Of a stretch of 64,000 bases of DNA, positions 50,164 through 59,968 are shown piece by piece. The translations under genes and the position numbers were made by a program. Under the pieces are notes generated by a model. That model searched no databases, was not told the origin of the DNA, and saw only the letters and a list, made by a program, of their open reading frames with translations. Source of the DNA: Nitrospinae bacterium bin107 (GTDB lineage: Bacteria > UBA8248); assembly GCA_002238965.1 (NCBI GenBank), contig MPNJ01000014.1, positions 32,419 through 96,418 on the forward strand. Direction: 5' to 3'. The first letter of the stretch is position 1. Each line of letters begins with the position of its first letter.

Positions 50164-52733
50164 AATACGTCATCAAAAAAGAGGCCGTGAAAGCGCATGA
50201 ACCGGGGAGCCGGTATGTAGAGGTTGCGCTCAGCGTCCCCCAGCTAAAGCCGCTCACCTATCGGGTGGAAGCTGAATTCGTGGGATGCCTCGCGCCCGGG
50301 CTGCGCGTGCTGGTGCCGCTGGGCAGGCGGAAGGTGACGGGATATGTCATCCACCCGCCGGGCGAAAGCCCGCCACCCGGAGTCGAGCCCAGTTCCATAA
50401 AGTCCGTTCTGGAGATAATTGATGACGAGCCGCTGCTCACGCCGGAGCTTCTGGAACTCACCAGATGGGTGGCGGAATATTATTGTTGCGGCTGGGGGGA
50501 GGCGCTCAAATTCGCGCTGCCGTCCCATAGGGAGAAGAAAACCGTAGAGCGTTACCGCCTGAGTGAGGCGGGCAGGCTTGAGGCTGCGTTCGAAGAAGGA
50601 GGACTGGGTCTCCCCGGCCTCAAACCCTCGGAGGGTAAGGGAAGCCACAAGGCGCGCATTCTGGTCGCGCTTCGCAAAGCTCCTCGGACCCTTCATTCTC
50701 TTGCGGCGTCGTTCGGGCGCGGAACGCGCCCGGAACTCATGCGCCTTGTCGATGCGGGCTTCGTGGAGAAAATCGTCGACGAGGTGGGTGGTTCTAAACA
50801 GCGGAAGGTCAAGTATGCGCGCCTTCGAAGGATGCCGGAAGAGGATGAGTTTCAGGATTTGGAAAAACGCGCGAAGCGGCAGGCGGAAATCCTGCGCCTG
50901 TTGGACCAGGCGGATGATGGGCGGATGCGGCTTGGGGAGCTGGAAAGCCTCTCGAAAGGCGCGCGCGCCGCTTGCGAGGCGTTAGAGAAAAAAGGATGGG
51001 TCCGGGTGGAGGAGGACCTCCTCCCTGATGCGGAGCATGTGGGGGAGTCGAGTCCAAGACCCGGTGCGCCCTCTATGGACCTGACCGATGAGCAAAGAGA
51101 ATCGTTTGAACTGGTGAAAACCGACATTGTGCAAAAGAATTTTTCGGTCACGCTTCTTCACGGCGTCACGGGAAGTGGAAAGACGGAAGTCTACATCCAG
51201 CTTGCGCAAAAAGCCTTGGAAAATGGGTTGGGCGCGTTGATTCTGGTGCCGGAAATCGGACTGACACCCCAGCTTTTGGCGCGTTTCCAGGAGCGGTTCG
51301 GGCAATCGGTGGCCTGTCTGCACAGTGCTTATACTGACAAAAAGCGCATATCGGAATGGCGGCGCATCAAGAACGGGGATGCGCCCATCGTCGTGGGCAC
51401 GAGGTCTGCCGTCTTCGCCCCGGTTTCGAATCTCGGGATGATAGCGGTGGATGAGGAGCACGACAGCTCCTACAAGCAGGAGGAGTCCCCTCGCTACCAC
51501 GCGCGGGATACGGGCATCGTGCGCGCCAGGAATCTGGGGGTTCCGGTCGTGCTGGGTTCGGCGACGCCGTCGATTGAAAGCTATACGAGTGCCAGAAGCG
51601 GCCGCTACCGCCTGCGCTCGTTGTCGCATCGACCCACGGGGGGAGCCTTGCCGCAGGTGCGCCTGGTGGATTTGAGAAAAGAGGCTGGTTCCGACCCCAA
51701 AACGCCCGAGCTTCTCACGCGTGATTTGGCGGCGGCCATCGGCGAACGTCTGGAGCGAGGCGAGCAGACGCTGTTGTTCCTGAACCGGCGCGGATTCTCT
51801 TCTGTCATCTTGTGCCGCGGTTGCGGCGAGGCGCTCCAGTGTCCTCACTGCTCCATCCCGCTGACGTTTCACCGTGAAGGCGGGGGCAGGGTGCAGTGCC
51901 ACTGGTGCGATTACAGCGCCCACCCGCCCAACAGATGCTCTTCCTGCCACAGTGACCGCGTGGGATATTTCGGCGTGGGAACCGAGCGCGTCGAGCAGGC
52001 AGTAAAGGCACGATTCCCGGAGGCGCGCGTCCAGCGTCTGGACCGCGACACGGCCCGCCGGGCAGGCGCATATGAGAGCATATTCGGGGCCATGCGCAGC
52101 GGGGAGATAGACATCCTCATCGGGACGCAAATGGTGGCGAAGGGCCATGATTTCCCGAAACTGACGCTCGTGGGCGTCGTGGTGGCCGACGTCGGGCTTC
52201 ATCTGCCCGATTTCAGGGCGAGCGAGCGTACTTTTCAGCTATTGACGCAGGTGGCCGGCCGGGCGGGCCGCGCCGATTTGCCCGGTGAAGTCATCATCCA
52301 GACGTTCAGGCCGGATCATTTCGCTGTACAGTGCGCGCGGACGCATGATTACGCCGGTTTTTATAAGAGAGAAGCCTCGGCGAGAGAGCGGATGGGCTAT
52401 CCGCCGTATCGACGTCTGGCCAGACTTCGTTTCGAGTCCAAGGACAAGCACTTGGCGGCGAAAGCCGGTGAATGGGTGGCCTCATATTTACGCAAACATG
52501 GCGTTGCCGCCGCCGGGCGCGCCGCCGGCCCTGGAGGGGTCGAATATCTGGGTCCCGCGCCGGCGCCTCTCGTGAGGATTCGCGGTCTATGGAGGTATCA
52601 CATGATCTTGAAGGCCAAAGGGTCGAAGCGCCTGGGCGAAGCGGTCACTTCGCTGACAGCGGAATTTGACGGGCAAGCGGCCTTTTCCTCCGTTCGCCTG
52701 GCGGTGGACGTAGACCCGATGAGTTTGATGTGA
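50160..52733 (+). CDS. priA: Primosomal protein N' (replication restart helicase)
   Basis: 857 residues from the GTG at 50160 overlapping the previous stop. The frame is open to 49977, but homology starts here. The 3'-DNA-binding domain (P-Q-L-K-P-L-T-Y-R-V), helicase Walker A G-V-T-G-S-G-K-T-E (about 338), DEEH box (about 430), and eight zinc-binding Cys in C-R-G-C, C-P-H-C, C-H-W-C and C-S-S-C are all present. It restarts stalled forks by loading the replicative helicase. The gene appears complete. Confidence 0.95.
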   Translation: MKYVIKKEAVKAHEPGSRYVEVALSVPQLKPLTYRVEAEFVGCLAPGLRVLVPLGRRKVTGYVIHPPGESPPPGVEPSSIKSVLEIIDDEPLLTPELLELTRWVAEYYCCGWGEALKFALPSHREKKTVERYRLSEAGRLEAAFEEGGLGLPGLKPSEGKGSHKARILVALRKAPRTLHSLAASFGRGTRPELMRLVDAGFVEKIVDEVGGSKQRKVKYARLRRMPEEDEFQDLEKRAKRQAEILRLLDQADDGRMRLGELESLSKGARAACEALEKKGWVRVEEDLLPDAEHVGESSPRPGAPSMDLTDEQRESFELVKTDIVQKNFSVTLLHGVTGSGKTEVYIQLAQKALENGLGALILVPEIGLTPQLLARFQERFGQSVACLHSAYTDKKRISEWRRIKNGDAPIVVGTRSAVFAPVSNLGMIAVDEEHDSSYKQEESPRYHARDTGIVRARNLGVPVVLGSATPSIESYTSARSGRYRLRSLSHRPTGGALPQVRLVDLRKEAGSDPKTPELLTRDLAAAIGERLERGEQTLLFLNRRGFSSVILCRGCGEALQCPHCSIPLTFHREGGGRVQCHWCDYSAHPPNRCSSCHSDRVGYFGVGTERVEQAVKARFPEARVQRLDRDTARRAGAYESIFGAMRSGEIDILIGTQMVAKGHDFPKLTLVGVVVADVGLHLPDFRASERTFQLLTQVAGRAGRADLPGEVIIQTFRPDHFAVQCARTHDYAGFYKREASARERMGYPPYRRLARLRFESKDKHLAAKAGEWVASYLRKHGVAAAGRAAGPGGVEYLGPAPAPLVRIRGLWRYHMILKAKGSKRLGEAVTSLTAEFDGQAAFSSVRLAVDVDPMSLM

Positions 52734-52793
52734 GGAAATTCATCCTCAAAGGAGTTTTTCTTAAGAATCAGATTTTCGAATCGAGGAGATTTT

Positions 52794-53846
52794 ATGTCTC
52801 AGGAAAATTTCAGAACGGCCCTCGTGGGCCTCGGATGGTGGGCGACGCCGATTGGCGATGCCCTCCGCAGAAGCGAGGTGATAGACTTGGTCGCCTGCTA
52901 CACACGCAACGAAGAGAAGCGCGCCTCATTCGCGGGAGAACACGGATGTGAGGCGGCGCCCAGCTATGAGGCGATACTGGAGAATCCCGACGTGGAGGGG
53001 GTCCTGCTCACCACGCCGAACAAGGTGCATGCGGCCCAAATCATAGCCGCGCTCGAAGCGGGCAAGCACGTCTGGGTGGAGAAACCGATAACCAACATCC
53101 TGGCCGAAACGCCTGGGGTGCTCAAAGCCTGGCGAGCGTCCGGCAAGACCCTGGCGGTGGGGCATTGCTATCGCCGCGCGGCGGGGCATAGGAAAATCCG
53201 AGCGCTGATAGAAGATGGAACCATCGGCAGGCCGCTTTGGGCGGAGGCGGTGTTCTCAAATCACATGGGCCAGTTTTTCACCACCGACAGATGGCGTTAT
53301 TTCCGGGATGAATGCCCGGGCGGCCCCCTCATGCAGATGGGGATTCACCACTGCGACACGCTGAACTACCTCCTGGGCGATCCCGTATGCGTGACGGGGA
53401 TTCACAAAAAGCTGGCCACGCCTGCTGAGATAGACGACGTGACGATGACGATCACCGAGCACGAAGGCGGTCCTGTCTCGACCCTGATGACGAGTTTCGT
53501 GACGCCGGGCGTCTTTACCCTCAAGCTGCACGGCACCCAGGCGGTGGTCGCTCTCGAGATGGTCCGGGAAAACATCACCCTGGCGCACCGGACGAATGAT
53601 GAGACGACTCTGGCGATCCAAAAAGCGGGCGAGGCCGGCTGGACGGACGTGCCCGTTCCCGAAATGGCGGACATGATAATCGACGAGGTGGAGGAATTCG
53701 CCGATTGCGCGCGCACGGGCGCAGCGCCTGAAACCGGCCCCCGGGAGGCCGTCCATGCCCTCGCACTGGTGGAGGGTTCGTGTCGTTCGGCGGAAGCGGG
53801 AAGAAAGATACAGATGACAGAACTTCTGGAAGGTATCGACGTCTAG
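52794..53846 (+). CDS. Gfo/Idh/MocA-family oxidoreductase
   Basis: 350 residues. N-terminal Rossmann fold with V-G-L-G-W-W-A-T-P, then the E-K-P-I motif (V-W-V-E-K-P-I-T-N) whose Lys is catalytic in the family, and the C-terminal beta domain with G-G-P-L-M-Q-M-G-I-H-H-C-D (His in place of the common D-x-G-x-H). Oxidises or reduces a sugar, inositol or related compound with NAD(P). Substrate unknown. Confidence 0.88.
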   Translation: MSQENFRTALVGLGWWATPIGDALRRSEVIDLVACYTRNEEKRASFAGEHGCEAAPSYEAILENPDVEGVLLTTPNKVHAAQIIAALEAGKHVWVEKPITNILAETPGVLKAWRASGKTLAVGHCYRRAAGHRKIRALIEDGTIGRPLWAEAVFSNHMGQFFTTDRWRYFRDECPGGPLMQMGIHHCDTLNYLLGDPVCVTGIHKKLATPAEIDDVTMTITEHEGGPVSTLMTSFVTPGVFTLKLHGTQAVVALEMVRENITLAHRTNDETTLAIQKAGEAGWTDVPVPEMADMIIDEVEEFADCARTGAAPETGPREAVHALALVEGSCRSAEAGRKIQMTELLEGIDV

Positions 53847-53885
53847 GAGCCGCAGGGTATCTTCGAGCATCTTAAGGATTTTGGC

Positions 53886-53960
53886 TGGTGGGCCGTACTG
53901 GATTTGAACCAGTGACTTCTGCCGTGTGAAGGCAGCGCTCTGCCACTGAGCTAACGGCCC
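53886..53960 (-). tRNA. tRNA-Val (CAC)
   Basis: On the minus strand the 75 bases fold as a cloverleaf. Acceptor GGGCCGT pairs with ACGGCCC, the anticodon stem CTGCC/GGCAG holds loop TTCACAC (anticodon CAC), and the T-arm has GGTTCAAATCC. CCA is encoded. Confidence 0.95.
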
Positions 53961-54119
53961 AGGGTCTTGCGTTTATCATAGCCCCCAAATGGGGTCAAGA
54001 ACGGATGTGTTTTAGCCCGCCTCCAAACTTTACGGGAGCTCAAACCATCGGCTATGATAACGGCAGTAGAAACCCTCATCGTCGATATTTGGCCAGCGAA
54101 CTTGAAAGGATAGTCCCAG

Positions 54120-54344
54120 ATGAATCAATTGACGAATAATGGGGTGAAATACAACCTCGAAACCCGGGAGCATGATCTGTATGGGTTCGGCGTCGATGTT
54201 TATATGCTCGAGCAGGATGGCGCTCAGCCCAAGGAACCCATCGCGTTCATTCCCGGAAAAGATGAGAACGCCGCGACCATTCTGACGCAGCAATGGCTCA
54301 AAATCGCATTTCCGGCGGAATTGCCGAAAGGCAAGAAAAAATAG
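54120..54344 (+). CDS. Small hypothetical protein
   Basis: 74 residues with an AAGGATAG eight bases before the ATG. It is a soluble, mildly acidic protein with a basic tail (P-K-G-K-K-K). No family recognised. It shares its 3' end with the frame preceding the RidA gene. Confidence 0.5.
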   Translation: MNQLTNNGVKYNLETREHDLYGFGVDVYMLEQDGAQPKEPIAFIPGKDENAATILTQQWLKIAFPAELPKGKKK

Positions 54345-54409
54345 CGACGACGAACGGCAGGAAAGCCAATCGGGCAGCCTTTTCCCTGCTTGCCAACCGG
54401 GGGGACGCC

Positions 54410-54811
54410 TTGGAGTCGCCTCAAACCATCCAGACAGACCAGGCCCCATCCCCCACCGGACCCTTCGTTCAGGCGCGCCGCGTGGGGAACCTGTTGTTCA
54501 TCGCCGGCCAGCGCGGCATCGACCCTGATTCCGGGGAACTCGTCGAGAGAACCATTGAGGCGCGCGCCAGAAGAACTTTCGAGAACCTGAAAGCCATTGC
54601 GGAGGCGGCGGGCGGGTCGCTGGCTACCTTCGTATCCACTGTCGTCTACGTGAAGGATATGGATGCCCATCGCCCGACCATCAACCGGCTGTATGAGGAA
54701 TACTTCGGGCCGAACCTGCCCACGCGCACCATTGTCGAAGTGAGCCGGTTGAACCAGGACGACATCGTGGAAATCGAGGCGGTGGTGATGATCCCGGGTG
54801 CTGAGGCTTAG
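54410..54811 (+). CDS. RidA-family protein (enamine/imine deaminase-like)
   Basis: 133 residues if started at the TTG at 54410, which has GGGGGG five to ten bases upstream. The frame is open to 54293, but that part overlaps the small gene and has no family homology. The core is R-V-G-N-L-L-F-I-A-G-Q-R-G, R-T-F-E-N-L-K-A-I-A-E-A-A-G-G-S and T-R-T-I-V-E-V-S-R-L. The Arg in the late T-R-T motif is the RidA substrate Arg. Trimeric deaminase of reactive enamines. Convergent with the next gene. Confidence 0.8.
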   Translation: MESPQTIQTDQAPSPTGPFVQARRVGNLLFIAGQRGIDPDSGELVERTIEARARRTFENLKAIAEAAGGSLATFVSTVVYVKDMDAHRPTINRLYEEYFGPNLPTRTIVEVSRLNQDDIVEIEAVVMIPGAEA

Positions 54812-56400
54812 CCTGCGGGCGTAGCGGGCGCAGGAAGCGGCTCCCACCATTTCGCAACGCCCAGATCCTCTGCGATAACGCCGGCGGCGTTGTAGCCGGG
54901 CGCTCCGTTCAGACCACCCCCCTGACAGCTCGAACTACACAGATAAAATCCCTCCAGAGGCGTCCGCATGCCGGAGAGCAGGGGATGGGGTCTGTTGATC
55001 CCCAACTGTTCGGGAATATACGCCCCCATGCGCACGCCGCCGCGGACCATGTTCTTGTTCCCGCGTTCCACGTCGAGCGGGGTGTAGAGCTTCGCCGCGC
55101 GGACGTTGTCCGGCGTGAGATTGGGAGCGTAGCCGCGCCACACGTCTACGAGGCGTTCGGTGTATTCCTCTTTTATTTCATCCCACTTCCGGGGGCCGCC
55201 GTCTTTGAGCTCATAGGGCGCGCCCGGCCACCAGAAAGCGACGTGGCCGCCCGGGGGCGCATAGGAGGGGTCGTGCTGGCTGTTGCATGAGCCGTTGCCC
55301 ATCGGACGCGAGGGGATGAGCCCGTTCCTGCGCTCTTCGGTGTTTTCGGCCATCTCCTCGCCGGAGTCCGCCCCGAAGATGATGTTGTAGGCCCGGCCCA
55401 CGTCCGGGTCAAAGTTCTCTGCGGTATACCGCGGGATTTCGGCCAGGGCGAGATGCAGCGTGCTCAGAGAGTGGAAACCCCAGTCCCAGTTTCGCACCTT
55501 TTCGTTGACCTCATCGGGGAAGGCGTCTTCTCCCGCCATTTTGATGGATGCCGGCGCATTGAGGCTTGAAGCGACAAATTGCGTCGCCATCATCTTCTCG
55601 CCGCCATCGAGCATTACGCCCGTCGCACGCCCGTTTTCCCGTATCACTTCCCGCACGTGGCTGTTTCTCAGGACAACGCCTCCGTTCTGGATGACGATGC
55701 GCTCGAGCGCCAGAGGCAGTTGCATCGCGCCTCCCACCGGAAGACCGAGCGTCGTGTGGGTGGAAAAGAGACTCGGGAGGAAAATGCCTGTACCCGGCGC
55801 GTTCTCGACCGTGATGGCGTGAGAGAACAAGAAGAACAAGGCCCGCATTTTGGGATGTTCGAAATGAGTTTCGATAGCCTCGAAAATCGACATTTTCGCA
55901 AAACTCAAAATCTCCCGTCCCGCATCGCTGTCCATCCGGGAGACGATTTCCTCCGGTGGCAGAGGCGGATGAAACAAAAAACTGCGCAGGAGCGGGGCGA
56001 GTTCCACGGCGAATCGCCGGTGGAGGTAGACGTATGATTCGGCGTCCTTCTTGGAAAATTTCGAAATGGATGCCGCGCTTTTCTCGGCGTCACGGTGCAG
56101 GAGAATGGCCGTGCCGTCGCGGTACAGCGCGGCGTGCTGCACGTCCGGCGTGAGCCAGTTGAACCCGTATTTGTCCAATTCCAAGTCTTTGACGATTGGA
56201 AAATCATCCAGACCGATGAAGAAATTCGCGTGCATGTTCGATTGGTAGCCGGGCATCAGGAATTCCCTGGTGCTCGAACCGCCGCCGATTTCGGGTTCGC
56301 AATCCAGAACGGCGACTTTGAGCCCCGCCCGAGCGAGATACGCCGCGCATACCAGGCCATTATGTCCCGCACCGATCACAACACCATCGAATTGCGCCAT
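54808..56400 (-). CDS. Phytoene-dehydrogenase-like FAD oxidoreductase (PYROXD2-like)
   Basis: 530 residues. The FAD motif V-I-G-A-G-H-N-G-L-V-C-A-A-Y is at the N-terminus. The C-terminal part has G-F-Y-L-C-S-S-S-C-Q-G-G-G-L-N-G-A-P-G-Y-N-A-A, as in the CrtI/PYROXD2 family. No partner carotenoid genes are near, so carotenoid synthesis is not implied. Substrate unknown. It overlaps RidA by four bases at the 3' end. Confidence 0.87.
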   Translation of the reverse strand: MAQFDGVVIGAGHNGLVCAAYLARAGLKVAVLDCEPEIGGGSSTREFLMPGYQSNMHANFFIGLDDFPIVKDLELDKYGFNWLTPDVQHAALYRDGTAILLHRDAEKSAASISKFSKKDAESYVYLHRRFAVELAPLLRSFLFHPPLPPEEIVSRMDSDAGREILSFAKMSIFEAIETHFEHPKMRALFFLFSHAITVENAPGTGIFLPSLFSTHTTLGLPVGGAMQLPLALERIVIQNGGVVLRNSHVREVIRENGRATGVMLDGGEKMMATQFVASSLNAPASIKMAGEDAFPDEVNEKVRNWDWGFHSLSTLHLALAEIPRYTAENFDPDVGRAYNIIFGADSGEEMAENTEERRNGLIPSRPMGNGSCNSQHDPSYAPPGGHVAFWWPGAPYELKDGGPRKWDEIKEEYTERLVDVWRGYAPNLTPDNVRAAKLYTPLDVERGNKNMVRGGVRMGAYIPEQLGINRPHPLLSGMRTPLEGFYLCSSSCQGGGLNGAPGYNAAGVIAEDLGVAKWWEPLPAPATPAG

Positions 56401-56520
56401 CGGATTCTCTCCTCAAATGGTGGATAGAGAACTTCCAGCTTATCGAATCGGGGATGAAAGGGCAAAAAGGCGAACGAAAAACACCCCGCCGCAGGGGACC
56501 GCTGAAAGCCCCCCGACAAG

Positions 56521-56823
56521 GAGCTGTTGAAAAAGGCCTCATTTCGTGATTCGGTGTATGGAGCCGAAAGAGGAGGGAGGGGTAGGGACAGGTCGCGACC
56601 TGTCCCTACAAATGCGATTTGGCTTTGTTCGTCATTCCGGCGGCGGTCATTCCGACGGCGGTCAATGCCAACCGGGAAGAAGTATCCGTAGGGACAGGCC
56701 CCGTGCCTGTCCGTGGCCTTCGCGCCCTTCCTGTATCGGGGTGAATACGACCGACGGGCGGCCACAGGGGGCCGCCCCTACGGCCTCCATTCGAGGGGCG
56801 CGCAAGGGCTTTTCAACAACCCC
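56521..56823. repeat. MITE-like intergenic element F
   Basis: The left end GAGCTGTTGAAAAAGGCC (56521) is matched by an inverted right end AGGGCTTTTCAACAACCCC (56805-56823). It contains the 28-base palindrome (56582-56609), GTCATTCCGGCGG-type repeats near 56632-56665, and a CCTGTCC half palindrome near 56690. No gene is present. Confidence 0.65.
56582..56609. repeat. 28-base perfect palindrome (intergenic repeat copy 2)
   Basis: Identical base for base to 1493-1520 and also centred on TCGCGA. It lies within element F. Confidence 0.8.
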
Positions 56824-57375
56824 GACAAGAGGGGTCGGGAGGTTCGGCGAGGGAGCCGGGCGTCTGCGCATTTGCGCGCATTTGCCGTCCTCCCCCGAAC
56901 CCCGAAGCGGTGTATCGTGCGCGCCGCGCGGGGGAGAACTCTCCCGCTTGCGGGCCGAGACGGAGGCGAGAGGAGGTTTTCTCATGGGATCGGGCATTCG
57001 AGAGAGGATAAGGGCGTCTGTCCGCGTTCTTCACCGCGTGATGCCGTTCGCCAAGGCCCTGTTTCGGGCGAGGACAGAGGCGTCGCCCCGCGTTCTTCAC
57101 CCGGCCTGGGTCGTGGCGCTCATGGACGCGGGAGCAAGCGGAGAAATAAAAATAATCCAATTTCACGTAAATATCGATTAATTATTTTCATGAACCCGGT
57201 GACCACGCAATGGTACGATTGACTCCGTTTGTCTACGATAACTGATTGTTTATAATACAATATTTCTGTTATTCCTCACCCCGACCCCCCTTGCGCTTTC
57301 GCCACACGTATGCTCTGATACCCTCCTGTATCATGCCGCTCGTATGCGTTTTGATTACAAATTATTGGAGGCGGG
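56824..57375. other. Gene-free stretch before the integrase
   Basis: I see no supported gene. A 13-base direct repeat CGCGTTCTTCACC occurs at 57023-57035 and 57089-57101. From about 57146 the DNA becomes clearly AT-rich, which marks the edge of the integrative element. An attachment site could lie here, but none can be fixed without the right end. Confidence 0.4.
57229..57256 (+). promoter_or_regulatory. Candidate promoter for the first integrase
   Basis: TTGTCT (57229-57234) and TATAAT (57251-57256) with a 16-base spacer in the AT-rich stretch. The integrase ATG at 57376 would have a leader of about 110 bases. Confidence 0.45.
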
Positions 57376-58554
57376 ATGCCGAAGCGAAGCGATTTGAAAC
57401 TCACCAAGCGCACCGTCGACGCGCTCGAGGCCGACGGGAAGAACGCGATCTTCTGGGACCGGGAGCTGGCGGGCTTGGGTGTGCGCGTCCACACCACGGG
57501 CCGGAAGACCTGGGTGGTGCAGTCCCGGGGACCCGGGGGTCCCAAACGCGTGACGTTCGGCCGCCACGGGGAGTTGACCGTCGACGAGGCGAGGAAGCGC
57601 GCCGCCCTCATCATCGACCGCATCAAGCGGGGCGAGGAGCCGGTAACTCAACCGCCAGAAGCGGAGTCCACCGTGGCGGGACTCGCCGAGCGCTTCATGC
57701 GCACCCACGTGGAGCGGCATCTCAAGCCGGCTAGCGCCTCGGCATACCGCACGGTACTCGACAAATACATCCTGCCCGCCATGGGCGGTATGGGCCTGGA
57801 CGAAGTCGGCGGGGCGGAAGTCACGGCGCTCCATCACAGGCTCAGGGACACGCCCGCCCGGGCCAACGCGGCCGTCCACCTGCTCTCGCGGATGTACACC
57901 CTTGCCGAGGCGTGGGAACTGGTCCCGCCCGGGCGGAACCCCTGCCTCTCCGTGCGCCGCTACAGGACGCGCAAGAGGGAGCGGTTCCTGACGCCTGAGG
58001 AATACCGCCGCCTGGGCCGTGCGCTCAGGCAAGCCGAGGATGAGGACGGGATATGGCCGGCCGCCATTGCGGCCATCCGGCTGCTCGTCCTGACCGGGTG
58101 CCGCAGGGGCGAGATACTGAGCCTCGGGTGGGACGACGTGGATCGCACGGCGGGGGATCTGCGCTTGAGGGACGCCAAGGCGGGTCCCCGGATGGTTCCC
58201 CTGACGAAGCCCGCCCTCAGGGTATTGGACGCCATCCCGCGTTCTGAAGACAACCCCTGGGTGATAGCGGGCCAGAGGCCCGGGAGGCGCCTGACGGGCC
58301 TGCACCACTACTGGCGGCCCGTACGGGAGCGGGCGGGGCTCCATGACGTGCGCATCCATGACCTCAGACACTCCTACGCGTCGAGGGCGCTGGCGCTGGG
58401 CGAGAGCCTCTACACTATCGGGAAACTCCTGGGCCACACGAGCGTGGCGACGAGCGCGCGCTACGCGCACCTGATGCGCGAGGCCGAGAGGGAGGCGGCG
58501 GTAAGGGTGGGCGGGAGCATCGGCGCCCACGTCGCGAACGGGAGGGTCATGTAG
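57376..58554 (+). CDS. int: Tyrosine-type site-specific recombinase/integrase 1
   Basis: 392 residues. Arm-binding DUF4102-like N-terminus (K-R-T-V-D-A-L-E, F-W-D-R-E-L-A-G-L-G-V-R-V), a SAM-like core domain, and the catalytic domain with T-G-C-R-R-G-E-I-L (first Arg), H-D-L-R-H-S-Y-A (His and second Arg), L-L-G-H-T-S-V (His) and the Tyr in S-A-R-Y-A-H-L. All key residues are present. It inserts and excises the element. The next, paralogous gene starts three bases after its stop. Confidence 0.9.
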   Translation: MPKRSDLKLTKRTVDALEADGKNAIFWDRELAGLGVRVHTTGRKTWVVQSRGPGGPKRVTFGRHGELTVDEARKRAALIIDRIKRGEEPVTQPPEAESTVAGLAERFMRTHVERHLKPASASAYRTVLDKYILPAMGGMGLDEVGGAEVTALHHRLRDTPARANAAVHLLSRMYTLAEAWELVPPGRNPCLSVRRYRTRKRERFLTPEEYRRLGRALRQAEDEDGIWPAAIAAIRLLVLTGCRRGEILSLGWDDVDRTAGDLRLRDAKAGPRMVPLTKPALRVLDAIPRSEDNPWVIAGQRPGRRLTGLHHYWRPVRERAGLHDVRIHDLRHSYASRALALGESLYTIGKLLGHTSVATSARYAHLMREAEREAAVRVGGSIGAHVANGRVM

Positions 58555-58556
58555 AG

Positions 58557-59968
58557 ATGGCGAAGCCTGAACACGGGACACTGTCGAACCGTGCGGTCGG
58601 GAAGCTTAGAGTCCATAAAGACACGGTGTACTGGGATCGGGAGCTCACCGGCTTCGGCGTGCGGGTTTATCCCACCGGCTCAAAAGTCTACATCGCCCAA
58701 GCGCGGGGTCCCGAGGGACCCAAGAGGGTGGCGGTGGGCCGCCACGGGGTGATCAACGCCGATGAGGCGAGGAAGCGCGCCGCCCACATCATCGCGAGGA
58801 TCAAGGCGGGCGAGGAGGCGGTTCCAGAGCCGCTTATACGCAAGGCGGGCCCCACGGTGAATGAGGTGTGCGCGCGCTACCTCGCCCAATACGTCGCGGT
58901 GCGGTGCAAGCCGGCCACCGCCGCGCTCTACCGCTCGGTGATCGACCGCCACGTCCTGCCCGCCCTGGGCAGGGCGCCGATCGCTGCGCTCTCGCGCGCG
59001 CGGGTGGCGGAGTTCCACGAGAGCCTGTACGAGACGCCCGCGGTGGCGAACATGGCGCTCCGCATCCTCTCCTCGATGTACCGCCTGGCCGCGGGCTGGG
59101 GAATGGTTCCCGAGGGAACCTCGAACCCCTGCAAGGCCCTGGTGAAATACCCCGAGCGCAGGCGCGAGCGGTTCCTGACGGATTCGGAGTTCACCCGCCT
59201 GGGACGCGCACTCGAGGAGGCGGAGGCTGCGGGCGCCGCGCCTCCGCGTCCGCGGTGGCGGCGATCAGGCTCCTGGCCCTTACCGGGTGCCGCAGGAGCG
59301 AGGTCCTCAAGCTGCGCCGGGAGGACGTGGCGCTCGAAGCGGGCGAGCTCAGGCTGCCCGATTCCAAGACGGGCGCGCGGGCGGTCCCGCTACCGCCGGA
59401 GGCCGTCGAGCTTCTCACGGACCTCCTTGGCGCCCACGACGGCCCCTGGGTCATACCGGGCAGGAAGCCTGGGACGCATTTCGGGAACATCGACGAGGCC
59501 TGGCGTCTCATAAGGGACCGCGCGGGCCTCGGGGACGTGAGGCTGCACGATCTCCGCCACTCCTGGGCCTCGCGGGCGCTCGCGCTCGGCGAGGCGCTGC
59601 CCGTGATCGGGAAGCTCCTGGGCCACAGCAAGCTGGAAACGACGGCGCGCTACGCGCACCTCGCGCGCGACTCGGCGCAGGAGGCGGCCGAACGGGTCGC
59701 GGAGAGCATCGCCGAAGACATGCTGCAGGGCGCCTGCGATTTTTCTACAGCTCCATCCCTCGATCCGATCGGGTCTTCTCCATCGCCGGCGTCCGCCGCT
59801 CCAATGCCTGCGTCGCTTCCCTCGACTTCTCCGCCCCGATGCGCTCCGCCTTGCCCGCACCTATCGCCTCGAGCGCCGCGATGCGCTCCCCCGTCGCGGC
59901 TTCGAGCCGCTCGCGCAACGCCTTCGCGTCGTCGGTCACGAGTTCCGCCCGGTCCCGGGCGCGGCTGA
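58557..59968 (+). pseudogene. Tyrosine-type integrase 2, frameshifted
   Basis: The first frame (58557-59513) holds the arm-binding and core domains, with clear paralogy to integrase 1. Near 59235-59250, a GC-rich stretch, homology moves to another frame (58868-59968), which carries T-G-C-R-R-S-E-V-L, H-D-L-R-H-S-W-A, L-L-G-H-S-K-L and T-A-R-Y-A-H-L. A single-base indel would explain this. Either it is a decayed copy, a sequencing error, or a real frameshift. After the Tyr the second frame runs on about 220 bases over the 3' end of the relaxase gene, so its stop may also be lost. Confidence 0.8.

Noticed and set aside
56546..57181. A 211-codon frame across element F
   Set aside because: It runs through palindromic repeats present elsewhere as non-coding DNA; its amino-acid pattern is Arg/Gly/Pro-rich noise.
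57376..58554. Integron integrase
   Set aside because: There is no integron-specific helix insertion or attC array; the arm-binding N-terminus points to a phage/ICE-type integrase.
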